Assembly (NCBI RefSeq): GCF_900129905.1
Contig: NZ_FQXG01000010.1
Location: forward strand, 99,437-163,436
Direction of reading: 5' to 3'
Source of the DNA: Ferrimonas marina
GTDB taxonomy: Bacteria > Pseudomonadota > Gammaproteobacteria > Enterobacterales > Shewanellaceae
Length of the DNA: 64,000 nucleotides
In this document: positions 44,042 to 55,769 of the stretch, one piece after another
Numbering within the stretch: position 1 is the first letter of the stretch
How the letters are laid out: every line of letters begins with the position of its first letter
Made by a program: the position numbers and the translations under genes
The notes under the pieces: generated by a model
The model's input: only the letters and a program-made list of their open reading frames with translations
What the model was told of the DNA's origin: nothing
Databases searched by the model: none

Positions 44042-45397
44042 ATGGCACAGCAATTTGACTACATCGTTCTTGGCGCCGGCTCCGGTGGCATCGCCTCCGC
44101 TAACCGCGCCGCCATGCGCGGCGCCAAGGTGCTGCTGATCGAAGCCCAACATCTGGGCGGCACCTGCGTTAACGTCGGCTGCGTGCCCAAGAAGGTGATG
44201 TGGTTTGGCGCCCAAGTCGCCGAGGCGATGAACCTGTACGGCCCGGACTACGGCTTCGATGTGACCGTCAACAAGTTCGACTGGGGCAAGCTGGTGCAGA
44301 GCCGTGAGGCCTACATCGAGCGGATCCACGGCGGCTACAACCGCGGCCTGGACAGCAACGGCGTTACCCTGGTGAAAGGCTTCGGCAAGTTTGTCGACAG
44401 CAAGACCGTTGAGGTTAACGGCGAGCACTACACCGCCGACAACATCCTGATCGCCGTAGGCGGCCGCCCCACCATCCCGGCCATCCCGGGTGCCGAGCAC
44501 GGCATCGACTCCAACGGCTTCTTTGCCCTGACCGAGCAACCCAAGCGCGTTGCAGTGATCGGTGCGGGCTACATTGCCGTGGAGCTGGCCGGTGTGCTGC
44601 ACAGCCTGGGCAGTGAGACTCACTTGCTGGTGCGCAAGCACGCTCCGCTGCGTAACTTCGACCCCATGGTCACCGAGACCCTGGTGGAGCTGATGGAACA
44701 GGAAGGCCCGACCCTGCACACCCACTCCATCCCGAAAGAGGTGGTGAAGGAAGCGGACGGCAGCCTGACCCTGCACCTGGAGAACGGCAACAGCCTCAAC
44801 GTCGATACCCTGATCTGGGCCATCGGCCGCGAGCCGGCCACCGACAAGATCAACATCGAAGCGGCGGGCGTGAAGGTCAACGAGCGTGGCTTTATCCCGG
44901 TGGATGCCTACCAGAACACCAACGTTCCGGGGATCTACACCGTCGGCGACATCATGGAGGGCGGCATCGAGCTGACCCCGGTGGCGGTGAAAGCCGGCCG
45001 TGCCCTGTCTGAGCGCCTGTTCGGCGGTCAGCCGGAAGCCAAGATGGACTACGACCTGGTACCCACCGTGGTGTTCAGCCACCCGGCCATCGGCACCCTG
45101 GGTCTGACCGAGCCCCAGGCCCGTGAGCAGTACGGCGACGACAACGTCAAGGTGTACACCTCCTCGTTTGCCGCCATGTACACTGCGGTTACCGCCCACC
45201 GCCAGATGACCAAGATGAAGCTGGTCTGTGCCGGTCCTGAGGAGAAGATCGTCGGTCTGCACGGCATCGGCTTTGGCATGGACGAGATCCTGCAGGGCTT
45301 CGCCGTGGCGGTGAAGATGGGCGCCACCAAGGCGGACTTTGATGCCACCGTGGCACTGCACCCCACCTCTGCCGAGGAATTCGTGACCATGCGCTAA
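44042..45397 (+). CDS. gorA: Glutathione-disulfide reductase
   Basis: GorA reduces glutathione disulfide with NADPH and FAD. The 451-residue protein has the FAD motif [10 protein letters not shown], the redox pair in [13 protein letters not shown] (Cys42/Cys47, the same numbers as in E. coli), the NADPH-binding [11 protein letters not shown] with NADP-type arginine VRKH, and the C-terminal HPT catalytic histidine region. It is one gene away from the GST-like protein, making this a small thiol-redox neighbourhood. A strong terminator follows. Confidence 0.98.
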   Translation: MAQQFDYIVLGAGSGGIASANRAAMRGAKVLLIEAQHLGGTCVNVGCVPKKVMWFGAQVAEAMNLYGPDYGFDVTVNKFDWGKLVQSREAYIERIHGGYNRGLDSNGVTLVKGFGKFVDSKTVEVNGEHYTADNILIAVGGRPTIPAIPGAEHGIDSNGFFALTEQPKRVAVIGAGYIAVELAGVLHSLGSETHLLVRKHAPLRNFDPMVTETLVELMEQEGPTLHTHSIPKEVVKEADGSLTLHLENGNSLNVDTLIWAIGREPATDKINIEAAGVKVNERGFIPVDAYQNTNVPGIYTVGDIMEGGIELTPVAVKAGRALSERLFGGQPEAKMDYDLVPTVVFSHPAIGTLGLTEPQAREQYGDDNVKVYTSSFAAMYTAVTAHRQMTKMKLVCAGPEEKIVGLHGIGFGMDEILQGFAVAVKMGATKADFDATVALHPTSAEEFVTMR

Positions 45398-45420
45398 CGC
45401 GTTAAGTCGCTGCTAAGAAT

Positions 45421-45449
45421 AAAAAGGATGGCTCAGGCCATCCTTTTTT
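45421..45449 (+). terminator. Rho-independent terminator of gorA
   Basis: AAAAAGGATGGC and GCCATCCTTTTT form a stem with loop TCAG followed by T6. Confidence 0.93.
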
Positions 45450-45557
45450 GCATTTAACCGTCGGTGAACCAGGCTTCTTTCATCCCTTGGCCAAGATCAA
45501 GGCTTGGTAAGAGGCTGACGCGGTAGCGTGAGGGCATATCTCTACAGGGGGGCAACA

Positions 45558-46385
45558 ATGAACATCAGAGCCGTTCTGATCTGGATGTTGGGGCTGGGTA
45601 TGGGCAGCGCACTGACAATGTGGTGGCAGGCCCCTGAGCTTCTGCCTGAGCCTCTGCCGCCGCTCTCCGAACTGTCATACCCACAGGTAGAGGCGCTGAC
45701 CAGGACTCAGTCCCTGGCTCTGCTCCATCAAGCTCGAGCTGACCTGGATGAAGGCGAGCGATTAACCAAACAGTTGGAGCAGGAGGTCGACTTGTTGATC
45801 GCCATGGTCCAGGCCGCCCGCCAGGGCGACATCGCCCGTCATGTTGAGCTCAATGGCCAGCGCCGGCCGCCAGCCAAGCCCGCACCTAAGCCAGCGGCGG
45901 CACCCAGTGCTTCTGCCGGCTCACTGGATCAAGCCAAGGCCCAACTGGCCCAGATCCAGCAAGCGGATGCGGCGATCCAGCGCCAGGCGCTGGCCGAGGG
46001 CTGGGCCATGGACGCTCGCCTGGTGGAGGCGCGTCGAAGCCTGTGGCAGCAGGCGCGGCGGGATCTGGACGACAGCGCCTACAGCCAGGCACTGTTTGAG
46101 GCCGGCCTGCCCAATCGGCTGTTCATCGGCGCCGTGACCCAGGACACCGCCGCCAGCCAGGCCGGCCTGCAATACGGTGATCGGTTGATCGCCATCGACG
46201 GCCAAACCCTGTTTACCCGGGATGAACTGGAGGCGCGGCTGGACAGTCTCGGCAGTGATAATCCGGTTGTGGTGGAGATCAGCCGCCGGGGTCAGCGCCA
46301 GCAACTGGTGGTGGAGGGGCTGGCCCAGCACGTGGATCTCTACGCCCGCTCCCTGCCCCACCTGGCCCCGGACCAAACCGACTGA
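45558..46385 (+). CDS. PDZ-domain protein with N-terminal anchor and coiled coil
   Basis: The 275-residue protein has one N-terminal hydrophobic helix (about residues 2-22). A helical coiled-coil segment follows (about 40-100), then a proline/alanine linker (about 112-125) and a second helix. A C-terminal PDZ domain contains FIGAVTQDTAASQAGLQYGDRLIAIDGQTLFTR in two strands. It is probably anchored in the inner membrane, facing the periplasm. No protease domain is present, so it may act as an adaptor. Function unknown. The start follows AGGGGGGCA. Confidence 0.8.
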   Translation: MNIRAVLIWMLGLGMGSALTMWWQAPELLPEPLPPLSELSYPQVEALTRTQSLALLHQARADLDEGERLTKQLEQEVDLLIAMVQAARQGDIARHVELNGQRRPPAKPAPKPAAAPSASAGSLDQAKAQLAQIQQADAAIQRQALAEGWAMDARLVEARRSLWQQARRDLDDSAYSQALFEAGLPNRLFIGAVTQDTAASQAGLQYGDRLIAIDGQTLFTRDELEARLDSLGSDNPVVVEISRRGQRQQLVVEGLAQHVDLYARSLPHLAPDQTD

Positions 46386-46441
46386 GCCCCAACCGGACAA
46401 GACTGGCCTATGCTGTGGCATCCCAAGCTGGAGGTGCTGCC

Positions 46442-47176
46442 ATGATTCGCTCGGCCCTATCACTGTTGCCATTACTCCTGTTGACGGGTCCGGCCATGGC
46501 CGACCGCCAATTCGAGCTGGCCCCGCTGTTTATCTGGGGCACCAGCCTCAGTGGTGACGCCACCCTGGGCAGCCGCGATGCCCCGCTGGATCTCGACTTT
46601 CGTGACGACGTACTGGATAACCTGGACGGGGCCTACACCCTGAGACTGGAGGGCCCGGTGGGGCCGGTGGCGCTGTTTGCCGAATACCAGTATTTCGACC
46701 TCAGCCCCGCCACCCGCATCAACAACCTGGAAGCCCGGGTCGACTTTGAGAGTACCCTGTTTGAGCTGGGCGTGGCCAAGACCCTGGGCAACAGCGGCAC
46801 CACCCGCTGGGACCTGCTCGGCGGTGCGCGCTACCTGGACCACGACGTCCGTGTCTCCGCCAGCTTCGGTGATGGTGGCCGGATCCCCGCCACCAACGGC
46901 GGTGACGACTGGTGGCAAGGCTTTGTCGGTGGTCGAGTCTGGCATCAACTGTCCGATCGCTGGCAGCTCAGTGGCCGCGCCGATCTGGGCTATGGCGGCA
47001 GCGATAACAGCAGCGTTAATCTGCAGGCCCTGGCCAAGTTTCGCTTTGCCCAGTGGGGCAATGTGTTTCTCGGCTATCGCGCATTCTGGGTTGATTACGA
47101 AGGCGGCGACAGCAACCTCTACCGCTTTGATGCTACCTTGCAGGGCCCGGTACTCGGCTTGAGCTTTCGCTTTTAA
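46442..47176 (+). CDS. Putative outer-membrane beta-barrel protein
   Basis: The 244-residue protein has a signal peptide (cleavage after AMA, about residue 20). Amphipathic beta-strands follow (GAYTLRLEGPVGPVALFAEYQYFDL, LQALAKFRFAQWGNVFLGYRAFWV), ending in GLSFRF, a typical barrel C-terminus. No specific family was recognised. It follows the PDZ gene by about 55 bp on the same strand and may be co-transcribed with it. It precedes glpK but is probably unrelated to it. Confidence 0.78.
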   Translation: MIRSALSLLPLLLLTGPAMADRQFELAPLFIWGTSLSGDATLGSRDAPLDLDFRDDVLDNLDGAYTLRLEGPVGPVALFAEYQYFDLSPATRINNLEARVDFESTLFELGVAKTLGNSGTTRWDLLGGARYLDHDVRVSASFGDGGRIPATNGGDDWWQGFVGGRVWHQLSDRWQLSGRADLGYGGSDNSSVNLQALAKFRFAQWGNVFLGYRAFWVDYEGGDSNLYRFDATLQGPVLGLSFRF

Positions 47177-47260
47177 CCCCAAGCTGTGATGACAACGCAC
47201 TGATATGTCGGCATACCTTCGCTAAGATGAGGGAATCTGTTCCGCCTTTGAGAGCGCCCC

Positions 47261-48739
<1,479 letters not shown>

Positions 48740-48907
48740 CAAACACCCCTTCGACCAAACCCGCGGGCAACAGCCTAATCAAGTTCCACTCACGACTCGA
48801 TCACAAGCCCGATCCAGTGCACATAATCAGCGCCAGAACCGAACCTTAGCGACGACATTTCCACCATCAGGGGCTCTAATAGCCGCACTTCCAGATACGG
48901 AGCCCCT

Positions 48908-49345
48908 ATGGCCATCTCACCTACCTGTCCTGCTGCTCGCCTTCACTTTTGGGCTCGTCCCCTGGTGATCGTGCTGTGCTGCACCAGTGCCTGGTTCCAG
49001 GTGATCCCGCTGATGGTGTTGGGGCTGCTGGCTTGGTGTGGCCTGACCTGGCATCTGTTCCATACCGAACAGACCCAGTCCGCCCAGCTGCAAACCGAGC
49101 GGGCCATGGTGGAGCTGCAAAGCGGACTGGAACGGGTTGCCACCGCCCTCTTTGGTGTGCTCGCCGTGACCCTGATCCTGCACCTGCTGTGGATGCACCA
49201 GCTGCGCCTGGCGCTGATCCTGATGACCACCGCCGCCTGCGTCAAAGTGGTGTGGAATGTCATCCATTTGGGCCGCCCCGGCGTGCCCGCTTCCCTGGCC
49301 ATTATGCTCAGTGCTGGCAGCCTTTACTGGGTCGCCCTGGTCTGA
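48908..49345 (+). CDS. Hypothetical membrane protein
   Basis: The gene is not recognised. The 145-residue protein has about four hydrophobic segments: residues 14-30 and 32-48, then, after a polar loop of about 30 residues (TEQTQSAQLQTERAMVELQ), about 78-112 and 122-143. It lies between glpK and menF with about 100-170 bp on each side and is probably transcribed alone. Confidence 0.6.
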   Translation: MAISPTCPAARLHFWARPLVIVLCCTSAWFQVIPLMVLGLLAWCGLTWHLFHTEQTQSAQLQTERAMVELQSGLERVATALFGVLAVTLILHLLWMHQLRLALILMTTAACVKVVWNVIHLGRPGVPASLAIMLSAGSLYWVALV

Positions 49346-49375
49346 TTACTGGATCACAACCTGACCCTGGTCAAC

Positions 49376-49405
49376 TTGACAGCAGTCGTCCGAGACTCTT
49401 ACTTT
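49376..49405 (+). promoter_or_regulatory. Candidate sigma70 promoter of the men operon
   Basis: A consensus -35 TTGACA is followed after 18 bp by a poor -10 TACTTT, placing a start about 30 nt before the menF GTG. It is a sequence match only. Confidence 0.4.
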
Positions 49406-49442
49406 CTGCCAGTTAAGTCTTTTTCTCTAAGGTGGTTATCAA

Positions 49443-50801
49443 GTGACGGAGCTCTCACTGACCGCAGCGGTCGAGCGGTTGCGCCTGCGCCTGGATCAAC
49501 TCCAGCTCCATCGCCCGGCGTTCCGCTGTCTGCAGCTGAGTGAAGCCGTTGATGCCCCGCCATTGATCGCCTGGCTGGCTGCCCAACAGCAGTTGCCCAA
49601 GGTGTACTGGCGCGGCCGCCGTGACGGTGAAGAGATCGCGGCCATCGGTGCCGCCCAGGATCTCTACCTGCCCCAGATGCCCAGCACCGAGCGGCTGGAC
49701 CGCCTCTATGGCGACTTTCTCCGTGCCGATAACCATGAAGATCTGCGCCTGTACGGCGGCATCGCCTTTGATCCCAAGCAACCCGCCTGGCCCGAGTTTG
49801 GCCAGGCACGCTTCGTGCTGCCGCGCATCGAGCTGCGCCGCCAGCAGCAGGAAGCGGAGATCCGCCTGACCCTCTGCGGCAACGCCGAAGACTGGGAGGC
49901 CGAGCTGGCCCAGGCACGCCAGGCTCTGGACGATCTGGACCGGGTAGCACCGCTGCCACCGTTGGGACCGGCCCACGTACTGCAACGGGCCGACACCCCC
50001 CAATGGCCCCGTTGGCAGGACCTGGTGCAACAGGTGACCCACCCGAGCTTCGCCGAGGACACCCCCAAGGTGGTGCTGGCACGGGAATCCAAGCTGCAGA
50101 CCAGCGCCCTGCCCAACCCCTGGACCGTGCTGCACGCCTGGCAACTGCTAAATCCGGGCAGCTACCAGTACGGTTTCCAGTTCGCCCCCGGTCATACCTT
50201 CATCAGCTGCTCACCGGAGCGGCTCTATCATCGTCTCGGTCGGGAGCTGTCCACCGAGGCGTTGGCGGGCACCACCACCCGCGGCTTCTCCGAGGCCGAG
50301 GATCAGGCCCTGGCCAATGCCCTGCTCAATGACGGCAAGAACAGCCATGAGAACCAGCTGGTGCGCGAACACATCGAGCAGCAGCTGACGCCTCTATCCG
50401 AGTACGTCGGGGTGGAAGAAAGTCCCACCATCCTCAAGCTCAACCATATCCAGCACCTGCACCGTGGGATCCGCGCCGAACTCAAGGCCGGCGTCAACGA
50501 TCTGCAACTGCTGCAGGCACTGCACCCCACCCCGGCGGTGGGCGGCCTGCCCCGCGATCCGGCGATGAGCTTTATCCGCCAGCGTGAAGGCTTTGAGCGC
50601 GGCTGGTATGCCGGCGCCTGCGGCTATCTGGGCAGCCACGAATCGGAGTTCTCGGTGGCGATCCGCAGTGCCCGCTTTGCCCCGGACCACGTCACCCTCT
50701 ATGCCGGTGCCGGCATCGTGTCGGACTCCGACGCGGAAGCGGAGTGGCAGGAACTGAACAACAAACTCACCACCGTGTTGGGGATACTGAACGGCCTATG
50801 A
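49443..50801 (+). CDS. menF: Isochorismate synthase MenF
   Basis: MenF converts chorismate to isochorismate, the first step of menaquinone synthesis. The 452-residue protein has a variable N-terminal half and the chorismate-binding C-terminal half: TPKVVLARESKL with the catalytic lysine, FISCSPERL, EALAGTTTRG, ILKLNHIQHLHRGI, HPTPAVGGLPRDPA and YAGAGIVSDSDAEAEW. It starts with GTG behind a CTAAGGTGG site. It leads the operon menF-D-H-C-E, and menD overlaps its stop codon by 4 bp. Confidence 0.95.
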   Translation: MTELSLTAAVERLRLRLDQLQLHRPAFRCLQLSEAVDAPPLIAWLAAQQQLPKVYWRGRRDGEEIAAIGAAQDLYLPQMPSTERLDRLYGDFLRADNHEDLRLYGGIAFDPKQPAWPEFGQARFVLPRIELRRQQQEAEIRLTLCGNAEDWEAELAQARQALDDLDRVAPLPPLGPAHVLQRADTPQWPRWQDLVQQVTHPSFAEDTPKVVLARESKLQTSALPNPWTVLHAWQLLNPGSYQYGFQFAPGHTFISCSPERLYHRLGRELSTEALAGTTTRGFSEAEDQALANALLNDGKNSHENQLVREHIEQQLTPLSEYVGVEESPTILKLNHIQHLHRGIRAELKAGVNDLQLLQALHPTPAVGGLPRDPAMSFIRQREGFERGWYAGACGYLGSHESEFSVAIRSARFAPDHVTLYAGAGIVSDSDAEAEWQELNNKLTTVLGILNGL

Positions 50802-52498
50802 GCCACAGCGCCGACTTGAATCTGCTCTGGGCACGCCTGCTGCTCGAAGAGCTCCATCGCCTCGGGGTCCGCCACCTCTGCCTGGCCCCCGGCTCCCGCT
50901 CCACCCCCCTGACCCTGGCCGCCGCCGGTCATGACGGGATGCAGCGCCATACTCACCTGGATGAACGCGGCCTGGCCTTTGCTGCCCTGGGGCTGGCCAA
51001 GGCCAGTCAAACCCCGGTGGCGATCATCACCACCTCCGGCACCGCCGTGGCCAACCTCTACCCGGCCATCATCGAGGCCGCCCAGACCAAGGTGCCGCTG
51101 ATTGTGCTGTCCGGCGACCGGCCACCGGAGCTGATCGATTGCGGCGCCAACCAGGCGATCCGCCAGCCCGCCATCTTCGCCGACTACGCCCGGCGGCTGG
51201 ATCTGCCGGCGGCAGATCTCAACCTGCCACCCCAGGCGCTGTTGGCCCAGATCGATCAGGCGATGGCCGATCTGTCCGGCCCGCTGCACATCAACTGCAT
51301 GTACCGCGAGCCGCTCTACCCGGACGCCACCCGCAGCGACTTCAGCGACTACCTCAGCCCCATCGCCCAGTGGCGCAGCGATCATCGCCCCTGGACCGAC
51401 AACCCGAACTTAAGCCAATCGGCCCTGCCGGATCGTGATGCCTGCCAGCAGTTTGCCGCCGCCAAGGGGGTGATCGTGGTGGGCAGCCTCGGCCCGGAAC
51501 AGGACCCGCGCCAACTACTGGCACTGTCCCGCCAGCTGGGCTGGCCACTGCTCGCCGACTCCCAGTCACAGCTGCGCCAGCTGCCCGGGGTGGTGCACCA
51601 CATCGACCAGATGCTGCACCGGCAGGACGTTCAGGACCTGCTGAGTCAGGCCGAGCACCTGCTGTTGGTGGGCGGAAGGTTGCTGTCCAAGCGCCTGCTC
51701 AGCTTCATCGGCGAACACCCCTGGCGGGCGTTCTGGCACTACCTGCCCCAGCGTCAGAACCTGGACCCGAACCACCGCCACAAGCGCCAGTTTGTTGGCA
51801 GCCTGAACCTGTTGCCCACCCTGCCCTGGGGCCCCTCGGCCCACGCCGGCTGGGGTGAGGATCTGCAGGCCATCAATCAGCGAGTCGAAGCCCTGTTGCA
51901 GCAACAGGAGCGCGGGCCACTGACCGAACTGAGCTGTGCCCGCTGGCTCTCCGCCGAACTGCCGCACCAGGCCCAGCTGTTTATCGGCAACAGTCTGCCG
52001 ATCCGGTTGTACGACATGCTGGCCAAACCGCGTCAGCAGGCTCCTACCCTCTGGACCAATCGCGGTGCCTCCGGCATCGACGGCCTGCTGGCGACCGCTT
52101 GCGGGGTGGCATTGGCCAGCAACGGCCCGACGGTGCTGACCATCGGCGACATCTCGCTGCTGCATGATCTCAACTCGCTGGTGCTGGCTCGCCAGCTCGA
52201 CCGCCCCCTGGTGATCCTGGCGATGAACAACGACGGTGGCAGCATCTTCAACCTGCTGCCGGTACCCAATGAGCAGCTGCGCCAGGACTACTATCGACTG
52301 GGTCACGGCCTCACCTTCGCCGGGGCCGCAGAGCAGTTTGGTCTGCCCTACCACCGCCCCAACAGCCTGGAAGCCTTGACCGACAGCGTCAGTCAGGCCC
52401 TGCAGCATGCCGGTGCCAGCCTGATAGAGGTGATCGTCCCCGCCGGTGAGTCCGCCGAGCAGATCGTCGCCCTGGCACAACAGATCCGCGATGCCTGA
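50798..52498 (+). CDS. menD: SEPHCHC synthase MenD
   Basis: MenD joins 2-oxoglutarate (after TPP-dependent decarboxylation) to isochorismate. The 566-residue protein has the TPP-enzyme layout: CLAPGSRSTPLTLAA and TSGTAVANLYPA in the N-domain, and the TPP/metal motif GDISLLHDLNSL ending in NNDGGSIF (GDx25-30NN type) in the C-domain. The start ATG overlaps the menF stop codon, so the upstream in-frame extension is not needed. menH starts 8 bp before its end. Confidence 0.97.
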   Translation: MSHSADLNLLWARLLLEELHRLGVRHLCLAPGSRSTPLTLAAAGHDGMQRHTHLDERGLAFAALGLAKASQTPVAIITTSGTAVANLYPAIIEAAQTKVPLIVLSGDRPPELIDCGANQAIRQPAIFADYARRLDLPAADLNLPPQALLAQIDQAMADLSGPLHINCMYREPLYPDATRSDFSDYLSPIAQWRSDHRPWTDNPNLSQSALPDRDACQQFAAAKGVIVVGSLGPEQDPRQLLALSRQLGWPLLADSQSQLRQLPGVVHHIDQMLHRQDVQDLLSQAEHLLLVGGRLLSKRLLSFIGEHPWRAFWHYLPQRQNLDPNHRHKRQFVGSLNLLPTLPWGPSAHAGWGEDLQAINQRVEALLQQQERGPLTELSCARWLSAELPHQAQLFIGNSLPIRLYDMLAKPRQQAPTLWTNRGASGIDGLLATACGVALASNGPTVLTIGDISLLHDLNSLVLARQLDRPLVILAMNNDGGSIFNLLPVPNEQLRQDYYRLGHGLTFAGAAEQFGLPYHRPNSLEALTDSVSQALQHAGASLIEVIVPAGESAEQIVALAQQIRDA

Positions 52499-53270
52499 GC
52501 CGCTGGCCGTGACCCGCTGGGGGCAGCCAGAGTGCCCCCCCTTGGTGCTGCTGCACGGCTTTCTCGGCAGTGCCGACGACTGGCAGCCCGTGGCCAGCCA
52601 GCTAGGCCAGCACTTTCACTGCCATGCCATCGATCTGCCCGGTCATGGCCAGAGCCGGGACATCCAACTCGGCCCGCCACCGGCCTTCGATGAGGTGGTT
52701 CAACGGCTGCTGGCGCGCCTCTCCGCCCTGCCGGCCTTCCATCTGCTGGGCTATTCCCTTGGCGGTCGCATCGCCCTGCACCTGGCTCAGCAGCTGGACC
52801 AACAGGCACCGCAACGCTTACTCAGCCTCACCCTGGAGTCAGCCCACCCGGGGCTGACCGAAGCCGAGCAGAAGCAGCAGCGCCTGACGGCGGACCAACA
52901 GTGGCATGACCGATTGCAACAACTGCCGCTGCACAAGTTTCTCGAGCAATGGTATCGGCAGGGGGTGTTTGCCGATCTGGCACCGGCTCGGCGCCAGGCG
53001 ATGATCCAGGCGCGACGAGGAAACGATCCCCAAGCCCTCTCCGCCCTCTACCTGGGCACCAGTCTCGGCCATCAGCAGGACTTGCGTACCCTGGCCTCAA
53101 CCCGCCCCCTGACCCTGCTCACCGGCGAGCGCGACAGCAAGTTCACCGCCCTGGGCCAAGCCTGGGCAGCGCAATATCCGACGCTGAACCACCGGGTGAT
53201 CACAGGCGCCGGCCACAACATCCATGCCACCGCCCCACAAGCCTTCGCTCAGGCACTGCTGCAACGCTGA
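52491..53270 (+). CDS. menH: SHCHC synthase MenH
   Basis: MenH eliminates pyruvate from the MenD product. It is an alpha/beta hydrolase of 259 residues with LLHGFLGSADDW (oxyanion region), the nucleophile elbow GYSLGGR and the catalytic histidine in GAGHNIHATAP. DLPGHGQS is also typical. It overlaps menD by 8 bp. About 120 bp separate it from menC, so menCE may also have its own promoter. Confidence 0.93.
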   Translation: MPEPLAVTRWGQPECPPLVLLHGFLGSADDWQPVASQLGQHFHCHAIDLPGHGQSRDIQLGPPPAFDEVVQRLLARLSALPAFHLLGYSLGGRIALHLAQQLDQQAPQRLLSLTLESAHPGLTEAEQKQQRLTADQQWHDRLQQLPLHKFLEQWYRQGVFADLAPARRQAMIQARRGNDPQALSALYLGTSLGHQQDLRTLASTRPLTLLTGERDSKFTALGQAWAAQYPTLNHRVITGAGHNIHATAPQAFAQALLQR

Positions 53271-53388
53271 GTCGTTCAATCCTCAAACTTCTGCCTTCAG
53301 CCCCTTGCACCATCCACGGGTTTTCACCTGAGAATCCGTTCGGGTCTTGCTACACTGCGGCCATCGCCAGTTGCCACCGTGGATCCCA

Positions 53389-54333
53389 ATGCAACCCACC
53401 GCCCTGTTTCAGTACCAGCTTCCCCTCGATACCCCAATCCGCTTCGCCGGCCAACAGCTCAGTGAGCGACAGGGGCTGTTGCTCAAGTTTGAGCACCAGG
53501 GGCGCACGGCCTACGGTGACTGCTGCCCGCTCCCCGGATTTTCCCAGGACTCGCTGGCGCAGAACCGCGACGCCCTGTTGGCCTTTTGCAAAGGCGAGCT
53601 GAGTACGGAAGCACTGCCTGCCGCCGCACGCTTTGCCCTGGACAGTGGCCGCTGGCTGGCCGACAACACCACGGCGCTGATCCCCGAGCCGGTGCCGTTG
53701 CTGGCCGGCACGCCAGAGCAGATGCTGGCCCAGCTCAACGCATTGGACACCCCGCCGCAACGGGTCAAACTCAAGCTGGCCCGCCATCCGCTGGAGCAGG
53801 AGATAACCCTGGTACATCAGCTGTTATCCGAGCGCCCTCACCTGCGCCTGCGTGGCGATGCCAATCGCGGCTGGAGCTATGAGCAGGCTGCCACCTTTGC
53901 CGCCTCGGTTCCCACCGATCGCTTCGATTTTGTCGAGGAGCCCTGCGCCGATCTGATGGACAGCCTGCGCCTGTACCAGCAGCATCGGCTGCCCATCGCC
54001 CTGGATGAAACCACCCAAGCGGCGGATTACCAATACCAGAGCCTGCCGGGCGTGGTCGCCCTGGTGCTCAAGCCCACCCTGATCGGCTCGCTGGCGCAGC
54101 TGCAGCAACTGATCGAACAAGCCGAGCTTGATGGCGTGCATTGCATCCTCTCCTCCAGCTTCGAGAGCAACCTGGGTTTGGCGGCACTGGCGGCACTGGC
54201 CCGGGAGCTGACGCCGGAGCAGCCACCGGGGCTGGATACCCTGGACGCCACCGCCGCGGATCTGTGTCAGCCCAACCTATGGCAACGCGACCGCCCCCTG
54301 ATCCCGGAAGCCGAACTGGAGCGCCTGTTTTGA
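53389..54333 (+). CDS. menC: o-Succinylbenzoate synthase MenC
   Basis: MenC dehydrates the MenH product to o-succinylbenzoate and belongs to the enolase superfamily. The 314-residue protein shows the first catalytic lysine in VKLKLAR, metal ligands in RGDANRGWS, VEEPC and IALDETT, and the second lysine in LVLKPTLIG. The start matches the family; an upstream in-frame ATG would add 14 residues. Its TGA overlaps the TTG start of menE. Confidence 0.93.
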   Translation: MQPTALFQYQLPLDTPIRFAGQQLSERQGLLLKFEHQGRTAYGDCCPLPGFSQDSLAQNRDALLAFCKGELSTEALPAAARFALDSGRWLADNTTALIPEPVPLLAGTPEQMLAQLNALDTPPQRVKLKLARHPLEQEITLVHQLLSERPHLRLRGDANRGWSYEQAATFAASVPTDRFDFVEEPCADLMDSLRLYQQHRLPIALDETTQAADYQYQSLPGVVALVLKPTLIGSLAQLQQLIEQAELDGVHCILSSSFESNLGLAALAALARELTPEQPPGLDTLDATAADLCQPNLWQRDRPLIPEAELERLF

Positions 54334-55706
54334 GCCTGATCACCTGCCCGCTGCACACCGCCGCCCGCCGGTTCGGTGCCGCCATCGCCGTAGACGGCCC
54401 CCAGGGCCCACTCAGCTACATTGAGCTGGATGGGCGCGTCAGCGCCCTGTGTCACCATCTGCAGCGTCAGGGAGTGAAACCAGGCCATCATGTGGGTTAC
54501 CTAGCGGAGAACCGTGTTGAGGCGATTGAGCTGCTCTACGCCTGCATGCGGCTGGGAGCAGTGTTCGTTCCGCTCTCCACCCGCTTTCCCGAGGCGCAAC
54601 TGGCCCAGCTGGTGGCCGAGCTCGATATCCAGTGGCTGTGGCAGCCGGAAGGCGACGCCAAGCTGGCGCCGGGGCTGGACCTGACCCCGGGCTACGAGGC
54701 GGTGCTGTGGCGCTTTGACGCCAGCCAGCCGGTGACCCTACTGCTCACTTCCGGCTCCAGTGGCCACCCCAAGGCGGCGATGCACCACACCCTGCAGCAC
54801 CTGGCCGCCGCAGAGGGCAGCCAGGACCAGACCCCGCTGGCGCTGGGTGACCGCTGGCTGCTGTCGCTGCCGCTCTATCATGTGGGTGGCCTGGCCATCC
54901 TGTGGCGCTGCCTCGGCTGCGGCGCCACCCTGGTCCTGCCTGAACACAAGGACCCAGCCCTCTGCCTGGCCAGCCAGCACCCCACCCACCTCTCGCTGGT
55001 GGCCACCCAGCTCAAGCGCCTGTTGGATCAGCCCGAGGGCCTGACCCTGCTGGCCAATCTCAAGGTGCTGCTACTGGGTGGAGGTGCCATCGCACCCAAC
55101 CTGCTCGAACCGCTCGCCAATCTGCCGCTGCGGGCCCTGACCAGCTACGGCATGACCGAGATGGGCAGCCAGATCACAACCGGTCCCGCCAACAGCCAGG
55201 GGCTGTCGGGCTTTCCCCTGGCGGGGCGCCAGGTGCGCCTCAAGGAGGACCAGATCGAGGTGCGGGGCGATTGCCGCTTCCTCGGCTACTATCGCAATGG
55301 CACCCTCACCCGTCCCTTTGATGACGACGGCTGGTTTGCCACCCGGGACCGCGGTCAGTGGGTGGGAGAGCAGCTCAAGGTGCTGGGCCGGGTCGACAAC
55401 ATGTTTGTCAGCGGCGGTGAGAACGTCCAGCCAGAGGCGATCGAGGCGGTGCTTAATCGCTGCGATGGGGTCGAAGAGGCGGTAGTGGTGGCGGTGGAAG
55501 ACGCCGAGTTTGGCCATCTGCCGGTGGCGGTGGTGCGTGGCCAGTGGCAAGCCGAGGTCCTCAACAAGCGGGTAATGAAGAAACTGCCGCGCTTTATGCG
55601 CCCCCGCCACTACCTGGCTTGGCCCGATACCCTGCACAGCGCGGGATTGAAGGTGGCGCGTCAGGCTGTGGTGGAATGGGTCAAGCAACAGCGACTGCCT
55701 GACTGA
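54330..55706 (+). CDS. menE: o-Succinylbenzoate-CoA ligase MenE
   Basis: MenE activates o-succinylbenzoate with ATP and CoA. The 458-residue ANL-family enzyme has the P-loop LLLTSGSSGHPKAAMH, TSYGMTEMGSQ, DGWFATRDRG and the hinge region VLGRVDNMFVSGGENVQP. The likely start is a TTG that overlaps the menC stop codon (TTGA) with CTGGAG upstream. No ATG exists near the family N-terminus. menB, the next step, is not in this window. Confidence 0.93.
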   Translation: MSLITCPLHTAARRFGAAIAVDGPQGPLSYIELDGRVSALCHHLQRQGVKPGHHVGYLAENRVEAIELLYACMRLGAVFVPLSTRFPEAQLAQLVAELDIQWLWQPEGDAKLAPGLDLTPGYEAVLWRFDASQPVTLLLTSGSSGHPKAAMHHTLQHLAAAEGSQDQTPLALGDRWLLSLPLYHVGGLAILWRCLGCGATLVLPEHKDPALCLASQHPTHLSLVATQLKRLLDQPEGLTLLANLKVLLLGGGAIAPNLLEPLANLPLRALTSYGMTEMGSQITTGPANSQGLSGFPLAGRQVRLKEDQIEVRGDCRFLGYYRNGTLTRPFDDDGWFATRDRGQWVGEQLKVLGRVDNMFVSGGENVQPEAIEAVLNRCDGVEEAVVVAVEDAEFGHLPVAVVRGQWQAEVLNKRVMKKLPRFMRPRHYLAWPDTLHSAGLKVARQAVVEWVKQQRLPD

Positions 55707-55769
55707 ACCGGGCGGCGATGCCCTGCGTTAAAGCCGCGACACACAGCGGACAAAACCCAGGAGTCACCC